Assembly (NCBI RefSeq): GCF_900111895.1
Contig: NZ_FOKB01000011.1
Location: 92,795 to 156,794, forward strand
Reading direction: 5' to 3'
From: Pseudomonas simiae
GTDB lineage: Bacteria > Pseudomonadota > Gammaproteobacteria > Pseudomonadales > Pseudomonadaceae
DNA: 64,000 nt
In this document: in pieces, positions 17,843-27,194 of the stretch
Layout of the letters: every line of letters begins with the position of its first letter
Position numbering within the stretch: the stretch's first letter is position 1
Made by a program: the position numbers and the translations under genes
The notes under the pieces: model-generated
Database searches by the model: none
Told to the model about the DNA's origin: nothing
Seen by the model: only the letters and a program-made list of their open reading frames with translations

Positions 17843-19360
17843 TTATTTTGCCTTGTCGTCACGGCCGCGCAGCACCCGATTCGGCATCGCAATCGCCGCC
17901 GCCAACCCCAACAGGGATACCGCCGCACTCACCATCAACAAATGCCGGAACGTCACCGCCAACTCCCCGCGCAAGGCATCCTGCGCCGGGCCAGGGGCGG
18001 CATTGAGGCCGTCGAGCAGCACGTTACCGGAACTGCCCTCGGCCACCCGCGCGCCGCTGGCCAGGTGAGCAAAACTGGAATCCTGCAACAGCGCCAGCAA
18101 CAGTGCCGACATGCACGCCACCCCGACTGCCCCGCCCAGGGAACGGAACAAGTTGGTGGTGCTGGTGGCGACGCCGATGTCGCGCTGTTCCACCGAGTTT
18201 TGCGTGCCGACCAGCGAAGTCGGAAACTGCATGCCGGCCGCGATCCCACACAGCAGCATGAACACGGCCGTCAGCCCCACTGCCTGGGGCGCGCTCAGGG
18301 CCATGCCGAGGATCGCAAACGGGCTCAGCAATGCACCGCTGAGGATCATCGGTTTATAGCGCCCGGTCACCGAGGTCATGCGCCCGGCAAAATAGGCACC
18401 CATTGGCAGGCCCATGGCCAATGGCAGCAAGTGCAGGGCCGCGCTGTCCGCGCCGGAGCCGGTCACCGTCTGATAACGCAGCGGCATCAACACCGTCAGG
18501 GAAATCGCCTGGAAGCTGGTGAAAAAGATCGTACACCAGCACAACACCGCACTGCGGTTGGCGAACAAATGCATCGGCAACAACGGCTCCCGCGCCCGGC
18601 GCTCGTGCCAGACAAACACCGTCAACGCCACCAGAGCAATCATCAACAGCCCCAGCACTTCGTCGTCACGCCAATGATGACCCTGACCGATTTCGGTGAT
18701 ACCCAACAGCAAGGCGGTCAAGCCGATGATCATCAGAACAGTGCCGAGGTAATCGATGATCGGCTTGCGCTGCGGCACCGGCAGCCCCACCAGCGTGCGA
18801 TGGGCCACGTACCAGGCGCCGGCGCCCAAGGGCAGGTTGATCAGGAACACCCAGCGCCACGACAGGTACTCGGTCATGTAGCCGCCGAGCACCGGCCCGG
18901 CTACGCTGGCGACCGCGTACATGCTGCTGAAATAGCCCTGGTAGCGGCCACGCTCACGGGGCGCGATGATGTCGCCGATGATCGCCTGGCTCACCGAGAT
19001 CATGCCGCCGGCGCCGATGCCCTGGAGGATCCGCGCCAGCACCAGTTGCTCCATGCTTTGCGCCATGCCGCAGAACAGCGAGGCCAGGGTGAACAGGCCC
19101 ATGCCGATCAGCATCATCGGCCGCCGCCCGTACAGGTCGCCGAGCTTGCCGTAGATCGGCACCGCCACGGTCATCGCCACCATGTAGCCCGAGATGACCC
19201 AGGCCAGCAGGTTGACGTCGTGGAACTGCGCGGAAATAGCAGGCATGGACACGGCGACAATGGTCTGGTCCAAAGCCCCCAGGAAGATCGCCATCATCAG
19301 TGAGGCGAGGATGCTGCGCACAGCGGGCAGTGGCGGAGCAGGCTGATTGAGGTGCGTCAC
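17843..19360 (-). CDS. MFS drug-efflux transporter, DHA2 (14-helix) family
   Basis: The 505-residue protein has 14 predicted helices. It carries the MFS motif A GKLGDLYGRRP between helices 2 and 3, the LDQTIVAVSMPAI motif of the DHA2 group in helix 1, and motif C-like AGPVLGGYM in helix 5. These features match EmrB/QacA-like proton-driven multidrug exporters in the inner membrane. The start GTG 19360 (VTHLNQPAPPLP) is preferred because AAGG lies 7 bases upstream; an in-frame extension to 19402 has no ribosome site. No adjacent membrane-fusion protein is present, so it may act alone. Confidence 0.85.
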   Translation of the reverse strand: MTHLNQPAPPLPAVRSILASLMMAIFLGALDQTIVAVSMPAISAQFHDVNLLAWVISGYMVAMTVAVPIYGKLGDLYGRRPMMLIGMGLFTLASLFCGMAQSMEQLVLARILQGIGAGGMISVSQAIIGDIIAPRERGRYQGYFSSMYAVASVAGPVLGGYMTEYLSWRWVFLINLPLGAGAWYVAHRTLVGLPVPQRKPIIDYLGTVLMIIGLTALLLGITEIGQGHHWRDDEVLGLLMIALVALTVFVWHERRAREPLLPMHLFANRSAVLCWCTIFFTSFQAISLTVLMPLRYQTVTGSGADSAALHLLPLAMGLPMGAYFAGRMTSVTGRYKPMILSGALLSPFAILGMALSAPQAVGLTAVFMLLCGIAAGMQFPTSLVGTQNSVEQRDIGVATSTTNLFRSLGGAVGVACMSALLLALLQDSSFAHLASGARVAEGSSGNVLLDGLNAAPGPAQDALRGELAVTFRHLLMVSAAVSLLGLAAAIAMPNRVLRGRDDKAK

Positions 19361-19426
19361 GGCAAGACCTTCGAGCAGGGCCCGCGGGAAAAGGCGGCCC
19401 ACGGGAATGCTCGATACGATAGCAGG

Positions 19427-20620
19427 CTATTCGATAGCTTCGTAAGGAAGTCCGACGTAATTTTCTGCGATGGTTTTGCGACCTGCCTCGGAGTGGATGA
19501 AGTACTCAAGCTCACTCTCGGCGATGCGCTGGGTGAAACCGTCGGCCTCGGGAAACTGATGCAACATCGAGGTCATCCACCAGGAAAACCGTTCGGCCTT
19601 CCACACCCGCCGCAGGCAGATGGCGGAATAACGCTCCAGCAGATCCACGCGCCCTTCGCCGTAGACCTTGAGCAGAATCCGGTACAGCGTACTCACATCA
19701 CTGGCCGCCAGGTTCAAACCCTTGGCCCCGGTGGGCGGCACGATATGCGCCGCGTCGCCGAGCAGGAACAGGCGTCCGTACTGCATCGGCTCCACAACAA
19801 AACTGCGCAACGGCGCGATGCTTTTTTCGATCGACGGGCCCGTCACCAACTGTTCGGCGAGATGGCTGGGCAGGCGGGTTTTCAGTTCGTCCCAGAAGCG
19901 TGCGTCGGACCATTCGTCAATCGGTTCCTCCACCGGCACTTGCAGGTAATAGCGACTGCGCGTCGGCGAACGCATGCTGCACAGCGCAAAACCGCGCGAG
20001 TGCTTGGCGTACACCAATTCAGCGTGTACCGGTGGGGTGTCGGCGAGGATGCCCAGCCAACCGAAGGGATAGACCCGTTCGAAGACCTTGAGCGATTCAG
20101 CCGGGATCGACTGGCGCGCAACGCCGTGGTAACCGTCGCAACCGGCGATGTAGTCACACTCCAGGCGAAAGGCTTCGCCCTGATGTTCGAAGGTCAGCCA
20201 GGGTCGATCACTTTTGAGGCCGTGGGGCTGCACGTTGCGCGCTTCATACAGGGTGGTGGCGCCTGCGGCGGTACGGGCGGCCATCAGGTCGCGGGTGACT
20301 TCGGTCTGGCCGTAGATCATCACCGACTGGCCGCCGGTCAAGCCCTTGAGGTCGATGTGCGTCAGTTGGTCGTTCAGTGCCAACTCAAAACCGTCATGCA
20401 CCAGGCCTTCGCTGTCCATGCGCCGGCTGACGCCCGCCTGCCGCAGCAGGTCGACCATGCCTTGTTCCAGCACCCCGGCACGGATGCGGCCTTGCACGTA
20501 ATCGGCGCTCTGGCGCTCTAGGATAAGGGTTTCGATCCCCGCTTCATGGAGCAGTTGACCGAGCAGCAATCCGGAAGGACCGGCGCCGATAATGGCGACT
20601 TGGGTTTTCAGCGTTTTCAT
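19427..20620 (-). CDS. pobA: 4-hydroxybenzoate 3-monooxygenase
   Basis: The 397-residue protein begins MKTLKTQVAIIGAGPSG with the FAD-binding motif at residues 12-17. It then shows the DG motif in CDGYHG and the second FAD motif LFLLGDAAHIVPPTGAKGLN, typical of class A flavin hydroxylases. It hydroxylates 4-hydroxybenzoate to protocatechuate with NADPH and O2, feeding the beta-ketoadipate pathway. Length agrees with the well-studied P. fluorescens enzyme. ATG 20620 is chosen by homology; its ribosome site is weak. It is divergent from the AraC-type regulator across 180 bases. Confidence 0.95.
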   Translation of the reverse strand: MKTLKTQVAIIGAGPSGLLLGQLLHEAGIETLILERQSADYVQGRIRAGVLEQGMVDLLRQAGVSRRMDSEGLVHDGFELALNDQLTHIDLKGLTGGQSVMIYGQTEVTRDLMAARTAAGATTLYEARNVQPHGLKSDRPWLTFEHQGEAFRLECDYIAGCDGYHGVARQSIPAESLKVFERVYPFGWLGILADTPPVHAELVYAKHSRGFALCSMRSPTRSRYYLQVPVEEPIDEWSDARFWDELKTRLPSHLAEQLVTGPSIEKSIAPLRSFVVEPMQYGRLFLLGDAAHIVPPTGAKGLNLAASDVSTLYRILLKVYGEGRVDLLERYSAICLRRVWKAERFSWWMTSMLHQFPEADGFTQRIAESELEYFIHSEAGRKTIAENYVGLPYEAIE

Positions 20621-20800
20621 TATTTTTATGGCCCGCAATTTCCACCCGAACGGATCGGGTGAAAGAGTTGTCATTGGTCTTGTTGCTGACATTTTTCACT
20701 TGAGTGAGCGGCATAAGAAGGTGAAAACTGAGCCAAAGCCTGCGCTTTTTGCCAATCGGGGCGATTACCGCACCACTCTGCCGAGTATCGGGTTGAAACC

Positions 20801-21679
20801 ATGACCAAAACCGCAATTCCGGTCTTCAAGCTTTACGGGGAACACCAGCAATGGCCCACCCCCGATTTGTTGCACTGCGAAACCATTTCCCGGCGCAGTC
20901 GGGAATACCAGTGGGAAATCCAACCCCACCGGCACGCGGATCTTTGCCAATTGCTGTACGTGCACAAAGGCCAGGCACAGTTGGAAATCGAAGGTCAGCG
21001 CACCACGCTGAATGAGGCGACCTTGCAGGTATTGCCGCCACTGTGTGTACACGGCTTCCGCTTTCCCGAAGACGTTGAAGGCTACGTAGTGACACTGTCG
21101 GCGCCGTTGGTCAGCCACCTGCAAGCACAGCTGGGCACAACGGTGGATGGTTTGCAGACACTCGGCAGCTACCCGGCAGGTAAAGACAGTGATTACCTCA
21201 ATAGCCTGTTCGCCCGCTTGCAGGACGAATACGCCGATGAACAACCGGCACGGGACATGATGATGCACGCGTTGGTCAGCGTGTTGCTGGTGTGGATCAG
21301 CCGCCAGGCCATCCAGCGTCGTCACCCGCGGGCGCCGAGGGGGCGTGAATACTTCCGGCGTTTTACCCAGTTGGTCGAGCAGCATTACCGCGAACACCCG
21401 AAGATCGAAGACCTGGCCCACAAACTGGGGATCTCGGTCTCACACTTGAACGGGACGTGCCGGGAGTTGGGTGGGCAACCTGCGCTGCAGATCATGCATG
21501 ACCGCCAATTGCTGGAAGCCAAGCGCCTGCTGACTTACACCAGCATGACCATCAATGAAATGTCAGAGGTGCTGGGCTTTTCCGATCCGACCAACTTCTC
21601 TCGGCTGTTTCGCCGACGGGTCGGGTTCTCGCCCAAGGCGTTTCGCGAACAGCTGAAGGCCGAAGCGCCACACAGCTAA
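20801..21679 (+). CDS. pobR: AraC/XylS-family activator of pobA
   Basis: The 292-residue protein has an N-terminal cupin-like ligand domain (about 30-110, with HRHADLCQLLYVHKG) and a C-terminal AraC double HTH (about 185-285, with FSDPTNFSRLFRRRVGFSPKAFR). Its divergent placement beside pobA marks it as the 4-hydroxybenzoate-responsive activator of that gene. Fluorescent pseudomonads use this AraC type, sometimes called PobC or PobR, so the symbol is tentative. A clear operator could not be placed in the shared 180-base promoter region. Confidence 0.82.
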   Translation: MTKTAIPVFKLYGEHQQWPTPDLLHCETISRRSREYQWEIQPHRHADLCQLLYVHKGQAQLEIEGQRTTLNEATLQVLPPLCVHGFRFPEDVEGYVVTLSAPLVSHLQAQLGTTVDGLQTLGSYPAGKDSDYLNSLFARLQDEYADEQPARDMMMHALVSVLLVWISRQAIQRRHPRAPRGREYFRRFTQLVEQHYREHPKIEDLAHKLGISVSHLNGTCRELGGQPALQIMHDRQLLEAKRLLTYTSMTINEMSEVLGFSDPTNFSRLFRRRVGFSPKAFREQLKAEAPHS

Positions 21680-21722
21680 GGTTGGAAACCGATATCTGTG
21701 GAAACTCTACACAGCCTCACTG

Positions 21723-21899
21723 CTAGCGCAAGGCACTGAAACTGCCGGTACGCGGAACGCATTGATCCTGATGGCAGCTGATCGCAAAGGTCGGCTGCAT
21801 ACGGGTCTGCTCCACGCGGTAGGCGGCGGCCCCGTAGAGTGCGCTGGCAAGGGCGCACAGGCTGAAAATCATCAGGTACTTCCTGGTTTTAATGCTCAT
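21723..21899 (-). CDS. Small exported or membrane-anchored protein (58 aa)
   Basis: This 58-residue frame begins MSIKTRKYLMIFSLCALASA, a positively charged start followed by a hydrophobic signal or anchor. It ends with a short polar part containing two cysteines (ISCHQDQC), which could form a disulfide in the periplasm. AGAGG lies 8 bases before ATG 21899. Composition and start signals look like a real gene. I do not recognise the family. It lies between pobR and the next LysR gene, as a single unit. Confidence 0.55.
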   Translation of the reverse strand: MSIKTRKYLMIFSLCALASALYGAAAYRVEQTRMQPTFAISCHQDQCVPRTGSFSALR

Positions 21900-21997
21900 G
21901 GCACAGACCTCTGCGGATCTACAGGGTGCTGTCTAAAGCATAGGTCAACCCCGCCGAGTTGCCATTATCGGGCGACATTCAACAGGGTTATGTCGAG

Positions 21998-22903
21998 CTA
22001 AAGACCCACATCCCACGCCGGTTCCTCCGGGAACCGCAGCACCAGGAAATCCAACAGGCTGCGCAACGCCGAGGGCATGTGCTTGCGCGAGGCGTACACC
22101 GCGTAGATGTTCATCTGCCGCGGCTCGGCCTCGGGCAACAAGCGCACCAGTTCGCCACGACGGATGTAATCGCCCGCCTGGTAAGTGGGCAACATCGATA
22201 CCCCAGCCCCGGCCAACGTCACACGCAACAGCGTGCTGGCCTCGTTGGAGGTGATATTGCCGTTGATCGGCACCGAGACATGCTCGCCCCGCTCTTCGAA
22301 ATGCCACAGGCTTTTACCGAAATAGGAATGGGTGAGGCAATTGTGCGCGGCCAGGTCTTCGACTTTCTGCGGGGCCGGATGCGAAAGCAGGTAGGCCGGC
22401 GAAGCACACACCACTGAGCGGCACACCGTCAGGCGCCGGGCAATCAAGTTGGGATCCAGGTCATTGCTGGTACGGATGGCCAGGTCGATGCGCTCATCCA
22501 CCAGGTTCACCGTACGATCGAGCATCTGCAGGTCGACTGTCACCAGCGGGTAGCGCTTGACGTACTCGGCAATGGCCTCAGCCAATTGCGCCTGGCCGAA
22601 AGACGTACTCACACTCAGACGCAGCAGGCCACGGGGGGCGTCGTCGGGCTCGCTGACGGCGGCCTGCATATCGCCGCACAGTTCCAGCAATTGCCGACAG
22701 CGTGGCAGGGTTTCACTGCCGGCCGCCGTGAGGCTGAGCTTGCGCGTGGTGCGGTGCAGCAAACGTGCACCGACCCAGTCTTCCAACTCGGCCAGGTAAC
22801 GCGACACTACCGGCCGTGACAGGTCCAGATGATCGGCTGCAGCGGACTGGCTGCCCAAGTCCACCACGGTGACAAACACACGCATTGCTTGAAGACGATC
22901 CAT
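21998..22903 (-). CDS. LysR-family transcriptional regulator
   Basis: The 301-residue protein begins MDRLQAMRVFVTVVDLGSQS with a LysR winged HTH to about residue 60 (HLDLSRPVVSRYLAELE). A periplasmic-binding-like inducer domain follows (about 90-295). It is divergent from the metallo-beta-lactamase-fold gene at 23008, with 104 bases between that contain a 9-bp inverted repeat, so it probably controls the MBL/oxidoreductase pair. The effector is unknown. Confidence 0.85.
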   Translation of the reverse strand: MDRLQAMRVFVTVVDLGSQSAAADHLDLSRPVVSRYLAELEDWVGARLLHRTTRKLSLTAAGSETLPRCRQLLELCGDMQAAVSEPDDAPRGLLRLSVSTSFGQAQLAEAIAEYVKRYPLVTVDLQMLDRTVNLVDERIDLAIRTSNDLDPNLIARRLTVCRSVVCASPAYLLSHPAPQKVEDLAAHNCLTHSYFGKSLWHFEERGEHVSVPINGNITSNEASTLLRVTLAGAGVSMLPTYQAGDYIRRGELVRLLPEAEPRQMNIYAVYASRKHMPSALRSLLDFLVLRFPEEPAWDVGL

Positions 22904-22934
22904 GATCTGCCCGATTTCAGAAACAAACTATGTC

Positions 22935-22998
22935 CCAGCATCGCATTTTTAGTCTGGTTTTGTGCAACTAAGCTCTGTGCATCCTTTAACGATGCTGG
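22935..22998. promoter_or_regulatory. Inverted repeat in the LysR/MBL promoter region
   Basis: CCAGCATCG (22935-22943) and its exact complement CGATGCTGG (22990-22998) flank 46 bases of AT-rich promoter. The right arm overlaps the ribosome site of the MBL gene. It may be a LysR operator pair or an RNA hairpin hiding the ribosome site. Confidence 0.4.
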
Positions 22999-23007
22999 AG
23001 CTGCCCG

Positions 23008-23874
23008 ATGTTCTCAACCTTCAAGCGCTTGACCCTGGCCACCGCCGCCCTGGCCTTCGCCGCCCATGCGGCAGCGGCCGACCTGAGTCTGGACGTGTAC
23101 AACCCAGGCGAAGCCGCGATCTTCCCGGTCAGCTCGGTGCTGGTCAGCGGTGCCAAAGACGCGATCCTGGTGGACGCCCAATTCGGCAAAGGTCAGGCCG
23201 AGCAACTGGTGCAGAAGATCCGCGCCAGCGGCAAACACCTGACCACTATCTACATCAGCCATGGCGACCCGGACTACTACTTCGGCCTCGACACGCTCAC
23301 CGCTGCCTTCCCTGACGCCAAGGTGCTGGCCCCGCAACCGGTGGTCGACCACATCAAGGCCACCGTGGCCGGCAAGCTTGAGTTCTGGGGCCCGAAAATG
23401 GGCGCCGACAAGCCCGCCAAAACCATCGTGCCGCAGGCACTCGAAGGCTCCAGCCTGAGCCTGGAAGGCCAACAGCTTGAGGTGATCGGCCTGGAGGGCC
23501 CGCAGCCAGACCGCAGCTTTGTCTGGATCCCGTCGATCAAGGCCGTGGTCGGTGGTGTGGTTGTCGCCGAAAACATTCACCTGTGGATGGCCGACACCCA
23601 GAGCGCGCAGTCCCACAAAGATTGGCTCGCCACCCTGCAACGCATCGAACAGCTGAAGCCGCGCACGGTGGTGCCAGGCCATTACCTGGGCACGCCGACA
23701 CTCGCTTCCGTGGCCTTTACCGCCGACTACATCAAAGCCTTCGACACCGAGACCGCCAAGGCCAAGGATTCTGCCGCCCTGATCGCGGCCATGAAAAAGG
23801 GTTACCCCACCCTCGCCGACGAAAGCTCGCTGGAACTGAGCGCCAAAGTCGCCAAGGGCGAAATGAAGTGGTGA
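23008..23874 (+). CDS. Exported metallo-beta-lactamase-fold protein with altered metal motif
   Basis: The 288-residue protein has a signal peptide (about 1-24, ending AAAA). The MBL fold is recognisable from SSVLVSGAKDAILVDAQFG, YISHGDPDYYFG and a later VVPGHYLG. The usual HxHxDH zinc motif is HGDPDY here, keeping the first histidine and the aspartate but replacing the second and third histidines. Zinc binding is therefore altered or lost at one site. The next gene (NAD(P)-binding oxidoreductase) follows 34 bases later and is probably co-transcribed, both under the divergent LysR. Substrate unknown. Confidence 0.75.
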   Translation: MFSTFKRLTLATAALAFAAHAAAADLSLDVYNPGEAAIFPVSSVLVSGAKDAILVDAQFGKGQAEQLVQKIRASGKHLTTIYISHGDPDYYFGLDTLTAAFPDAKVLAPQPVVDHIKATVAGKLEFWGPKMGADKPAKTIVPQALEGSSLSLEGQQLEVIGLEGPQPDRSFVWIPSIKAVVGGVVVAENIHLWMADTQSAQSHKDWLATLQRIEQLKPRTVVPGHYLGTPTLASVAFTADYIKAFDTETAKAKDSAALIAAMKKGYPTLADESSLELSAKVAKGEMKW

Positions 23875-23908
23875 AGGGTGTTTAAACCCCAACGTACTGG
23901 AGAACGTC

Positions 23909-24523
23909 ATGAGCAAGATTGCAATCATTGGTGCCACCGGCCGTGCCGGTAGCCAACTGCTGGAGGAAGCCCTGCGCCGCGGGCATAGCGTTGTGTCGAT
24001 CGCACGTCACACCGACACGCTGGCGGAGCGCCCTGGCGTGATCGCCAAGCAAGTGGATGCGCTGGATGCACACGCCCTGCAGCAGGCCGTGAGCGGCAGC
24101 GATGTGGTGATCAGTGCAGCGCACTTCGCCACCCTGCCCGCCAGCGCCGTGATCGGGCCGGTGAAGAAAGCCGGGGTGAAACGCCTGCTGGTGGTGGGCG
24201 GTGCCGGTTCACTGTTGCTGCCGGGTGGCGGTCGGGTGATCGACAGCGAAGGTTTCCCGGCTGAGTACAAAGCCGAAGCCAGTGCGGGGGCTGCGTTTCT
24301 CGATGCGCTGCGTCAGGAGAAGGAACTGGATTGGACCTTCCTGTCGCCGTCGGCGGAGTTCGTTGAGACCGAACGCACCGGCACCTTCCGTCTGGGCCAG
24401 GATGATCTGTTGGTGAGCAGTGAAGGCCGCAGCTGGATCAGCTTTGCCGACTATGCCATCGCCTTGATCGACGAAGTGGAATCGCCAAAGCACTCCCGCC
24501 AGCGTTTCACCGTGGGCTACTGA
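23909..24523 (+). CDS. NAD(P)-binding Rossmann oxidoreductase (YwnB-like)
   Basis: The 204-residue protein has the dinucleotide motif IGATGRAGSQL at its N-terminus. A compact Rossmann fold follows with DVVISAAHF, RLLVVGGAGSLLLP and the C-terminal RSWISFADYAIALIDEVE. This matches the atypical SDR/NmrA-like family represented by YwnB. These are NADPH-dependent reductases or redox sensors. It sits downstream of the MBL gene, probably in one operon. Substrate unknown. Confidence 0.8.
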   Translation: MSKIAIIGATGRAGSQLLEEALRRGHSVVSIARHTDTLAERPGVIAKQVDALDAHALQQAVSGSDVVISAAHFATLPASAVIGPVKKAGVKRLLVVGGAGSLLLPGGGRVIDSEGFPAEYKAEASAGAAFLDALRQEKELDWTFLSPSAEFVETERTGTFRLGQDDLLVSSEGRSWISFADYAIALIDEVESPKHSRQRFTVGY

Positions 24524-24540
24524 CCCAACGCGGTTTAAAA

Positions 24541-24574
24541 CGGTGGGAGCTGGTTTGCCTGCTCCCACCGTTTG
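24541..24574. terminator. Bidirectional hairpin terminator
   Basis: CGGTGGGAGC, a 10-base loop, and GCTCCCACCG form a perfect 10-bp stem, with AAAA before and TTT after. It lies between the oxidoreductase and the converging LysR gene, so it can stop both transcripts. The arms share the GTGGGAGC core of the REP family and may have evolved from one. Confidence 0.75.
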
Positions 24575-24578
24575 ATCT

Positions 24579-25457
24579 TCAGTGTTGCGAGAGTTGCGCT
24601 TGGCTGACCAACCAATCCATCAGGGCTTCAAGCCCGGCGGAAGGCTTCGTCCCCGGCGGATACACCAGGTAATACCCCATCCCCGTCGGCACCCGCAGTT
24701 CAAACGGCATCACCAACCGCCCCGCCTTCACATCCTCGCCAATCAACGCACTGTCGCCAATCGCCACACCGGAACCCTGGGACGCCACCGTCATCGCCAG
24801 GTCCAGCGTTTCAAAATGATGCCCCTGGCTCAGATTGCCCAGCCGTGTATTCGCCGCCTTCAGCCACAACGCCCAGTCGCGTTCATCCCGCGTGGGGTGC
24901 AGCAAGACCTGTTGCTGCAAATCTGCCGGTGTGCACACGCCATTGAGCAGTGCCGGTGCGCACACCGGTGTGAGTTGTTCATCGAACAGATGCCGCGCCT
25001 CGGCCGATTGCTCGGCGATGGGCGCATAGATCACCGCCGCATCGAATTGCTCGCGGCGAAAGTCCACCGTGTAGGCCACGGTAGTGGTGAGTTCCACCGG
25101 CACGTCCGGGCGTTCCTTCTGCCATTGCATAAGGCGTGGCAGTAGCCAGCGCATCACACACGTGGAAGCCTTGAGTTGCAGGGTCTGGCGGCGACTGCCG
25201 ATCTGCTCCACCGCCTCGCCGAGCAGGCCAAACACCTGCTGTGCGCGCAGTGACCACTCGCGCCCCTCTTCGGTCAGCCTCAAGCCCCGCGCCTGGCGTT
25301 GGAACAGTGCGTAGCCCAGATGGCCTTCCAGCCCCGCGATCTGCCGGCTCACCGCGCCTTGGGTGATGTGCAACTGCTCGGCGGCGCGGGTGAAGTTGCA
25401 GCACTGGGCCGTGACCCAGAAGGTGTGCAGCGCGGGCAGTGGCGGGAGGCGTTTCAT
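24579..25457 (-). CDS. LysR-family regulator (GcvA-like), divergent from aruI
   Basis: The 292-residue protein has a GcvA-type N-terminus, MKRLPPLPALHTFWVTAQCC, with HTH to about residue 65 (LHITQGAVSRQIAGLE) and a ligand domain. It is transcribed away from the decarboxylase/dehydrogenase pair with 111 bases between, so it is the likely regulator of that operon. Neither the start used nor an in-frame ATG 27 bases upstream has a strong ribosome site. Effector, perhaps arginine or a 2-oxo acid, is inferred from the target genes only. Confidence 0.82.
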   Translation of the reverse strand: MKRLPPLPALHTFWVTAQCCNFTRAAEQLHITQGAVSRQIAGLEGHLGYALFQRQARGLRLTEEGREWSLRAQQVFGLLGEAVEQIGSRRQTLQLKASTCVMRWLLPRLMQWQKERPDVPVELTTTVAYTVDFRREQFDAAVIYAPIAEQSAEARHLFDEQLTPVCAPALLNGVCTPADLQQQVLLHPTRDERDWALWLKAANTRLGNLSQGHHFETLDLAMTVASQGSGVAIGDSALIGEDVKAGRLVMPFELRVPTGMGYYLVYPPGTKPSAGLEALMDWLVSQAQLSQH

Positions 25458-25568
25458 AGGAACGGAGCCATGACGTGAGGACATGGCTAGTATGACTTTT
25501 TATCGATTGTTGCCGCTACGGCCCAGCCGGTCCAATAACGCCTTACCTCAACAACAAGAGCGACATGT

Positions 25569-27194
25569 ATGGCGACCTGCGGCGAAGTATTGGTCAAGCT
25601 CCTGGAAGGCTACGGCGTGGACCAGGTGTTTGGCATCCCCGGCGTGCACACCGTGGAGCTGTACCGCGGCCTGGCCCGCTCCAGCATCCGTCACGTCACC
25701 CCGCGCCACGAACAGGGCGCCGGCTTCATGGCCGACGGTTATGCACGCACCCGCGGCAAACCCGGCGTGTGCTTCATCATCACCGGCCCCGGCATGACCA
25801 ATATCACCACCGCCATGGGCCAGGCCTATGCCGACTCGATCCCGATGCTGGTGATTTCCAGCGTGCAGTCGCGCAACCAATTGGGTGGCGGACGCGGCAA
25901 GCTGCATGAGTTGCCGAACCAGAGCGCGATGATGGCCGGCGTGGCGGCGTTCTCCCATACCTTGATGTCAGCGGCGCAATTGCCGGGCGTGTTGGCGCGG
26001 GCGTTTGCGTTGTTCCAGGCCGGACGGCCGCGCCCGGTGCACATCGAAATCCCGCTGGATGTGCTGGTAGAAAATGCCGACGCACTGCTGGGCAGTGAAC
26101 CGGTCAGTGTGGCCCGAGCCGGTGCGGCGCCTTCAGCGGTCAAGCACATGAGCCAGCTGCTCGCGGCGGCCAAGAAACCCTTGATCCTGGCCGGTGGTGG
26201 CGCCATCGACGCCGCCCCGGAACTGACCCGACTGGCCGAGGTACTCGGCGCGCCGGTGGCCCTGACCATCAACGCCAAAGGCCTGCTGCCCTCCAGCCAT
26301 CCGCTGCTGATCGGCTCGACCCAGACCCTGGTGGCCACCCGCGCGTTGGTGGCCGAAGCGGACGTGGTATTGGCCATCGGTACCGAGCTGGCGGAAACCG
26401 ACTACGACGTGACCTTCGCCGGTGGTTTCGAGATCCCCGGCGCCCTGTTGCGCGTCGACATCGACCCCGACCAGACCGTGCGCAACTACCCGCCGCAAGT
26501 AGCACTGGTGGCCGATGCGCAAATCGCCGCGCAAGCGCTGTTGACCGAGTTGGGCAGCGAACCCTTGCCAGCGCGTAACAGCGCGTGGGGCGCTCAACGT
26601 GTCGCCCACTTGTGGGCTGAACTGACACCCACCTGGGACACCGCCACCCGCGCGCAAACCCTGTTCCTCAACACCGTCCTGGAAACGCTGCCCAATGCCG
26701 TACTGGTCGGCGACTCCACCCAGCCGGTGTACAGCGGCAACCTGACCCTGAACCTCGATCACCCGCGCCGCTGGTTCAACGCGTCCACCGGCTACGGCAC
26801 CTTGGGCTACGCCCTGCCCGCCGCCATCGGCGCCTGGCTGGGGCGTGGCGATGGGCAGCCAGTGGTGTGCCTGATCGGCGACGGCGGCCTGCAATTCACC
26901 CTGCCGGAACTGGCCAGTGCCGTGGAGGCGCGCACGCCGGTGATCGTGTTGCTGTGGAATAACCACGGCTATGAAGAGATCAAGAAATACATGGTCAACC
27001 GCGCCATCGAGCCGGTCGGCGTGGACATCTACACGCCGGACTTTATCGGTGCGGCCAAGGCACTGGGTTGCGCCGCCGAAAGCATTCAAGGTGTTGAGTC
27101 GCTACGCGTGGCATTACGCGCCGCAGCTGATCGCCAAGGGCCGACGTTGATTGAAATCAACCAGGGGCTGTGGATGAAGGCGGTGACGGTATGA
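25569..27194 (+). CDS. aruI: ThDP-dependent 5-guanidino-2-oxopentanoate decarboxylase
   Basis: The 541-residue protein is a ThDP enzyme of the acetolactate-synthase type. The activating glutamate sits in PRHEQGAGFMADGYAR and the ThDP/Mg motif runs GDGGLQFTLPELASA to NNHGY. In P. aeruginosa, AruI decarboxylates 2-oxoarginine to 4-guanidinobutyraldehyde in the arginine transaminase pathway. The downstream aldehyde dehydrogenase overlapping by ATGA fits the next step, which supports AruI over a generic acetolactate synthase. The transaminase aruH is not next to it. Confidence 0.8.
   Translation: MATCGEVLVKLLEGYGVDQVFGIPGVHTVELYRGLARSSIRHVTPRHEQGAGFMADGYARTRGKPGVCFIITGPGMTNITTAMGQAYADSIPMLVISSVQSRNQLGGGRGKLHELPNQSAMMAGVAAFSHTLMSAAQLPGVLARAFALFQAGRPRPVHIEIPLDVLVENADALLGSEPVSVARAGAAPSAVKHMSQLLAAAKKPLILAGGGAIDAAPELTRLAEVLGAPVALTINAKGLLPSSHPLLIGSTQTLVATRALVAEADVVLAIGTELAETDYDVTFAGGFEIPGALLRVDIDPDQTVRNYPPQVALVADAQIAAQALLTELGSEPLPARNSAWGAQRVAHLWAELTPTWDTATRAQTLFLNTVLETLPNAVLVGDSTQPVYSGNLTLNLDHPRRWFNASTGYGTLGYALPAAIGAWLGRGDGQPVVCLIGDGGLQFTLPELASAVEARTPVIVLLWNNHGYEEIKKYMVNRAIEPVGVDIYTPDFIGAAKALGCAAESIQGVESLRVALRAAADRQGPTLIEINQGLWMKAVTV

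Noticed and set aside
17717..19303. A 528-codon plus-strand open frame opposite the DHA2 transporter
   Set aside because: Its translation is dominated by His, Gln and Arg and has no hydrophobic pattern. The minus-strand frame has clear MFS motifs and helices.
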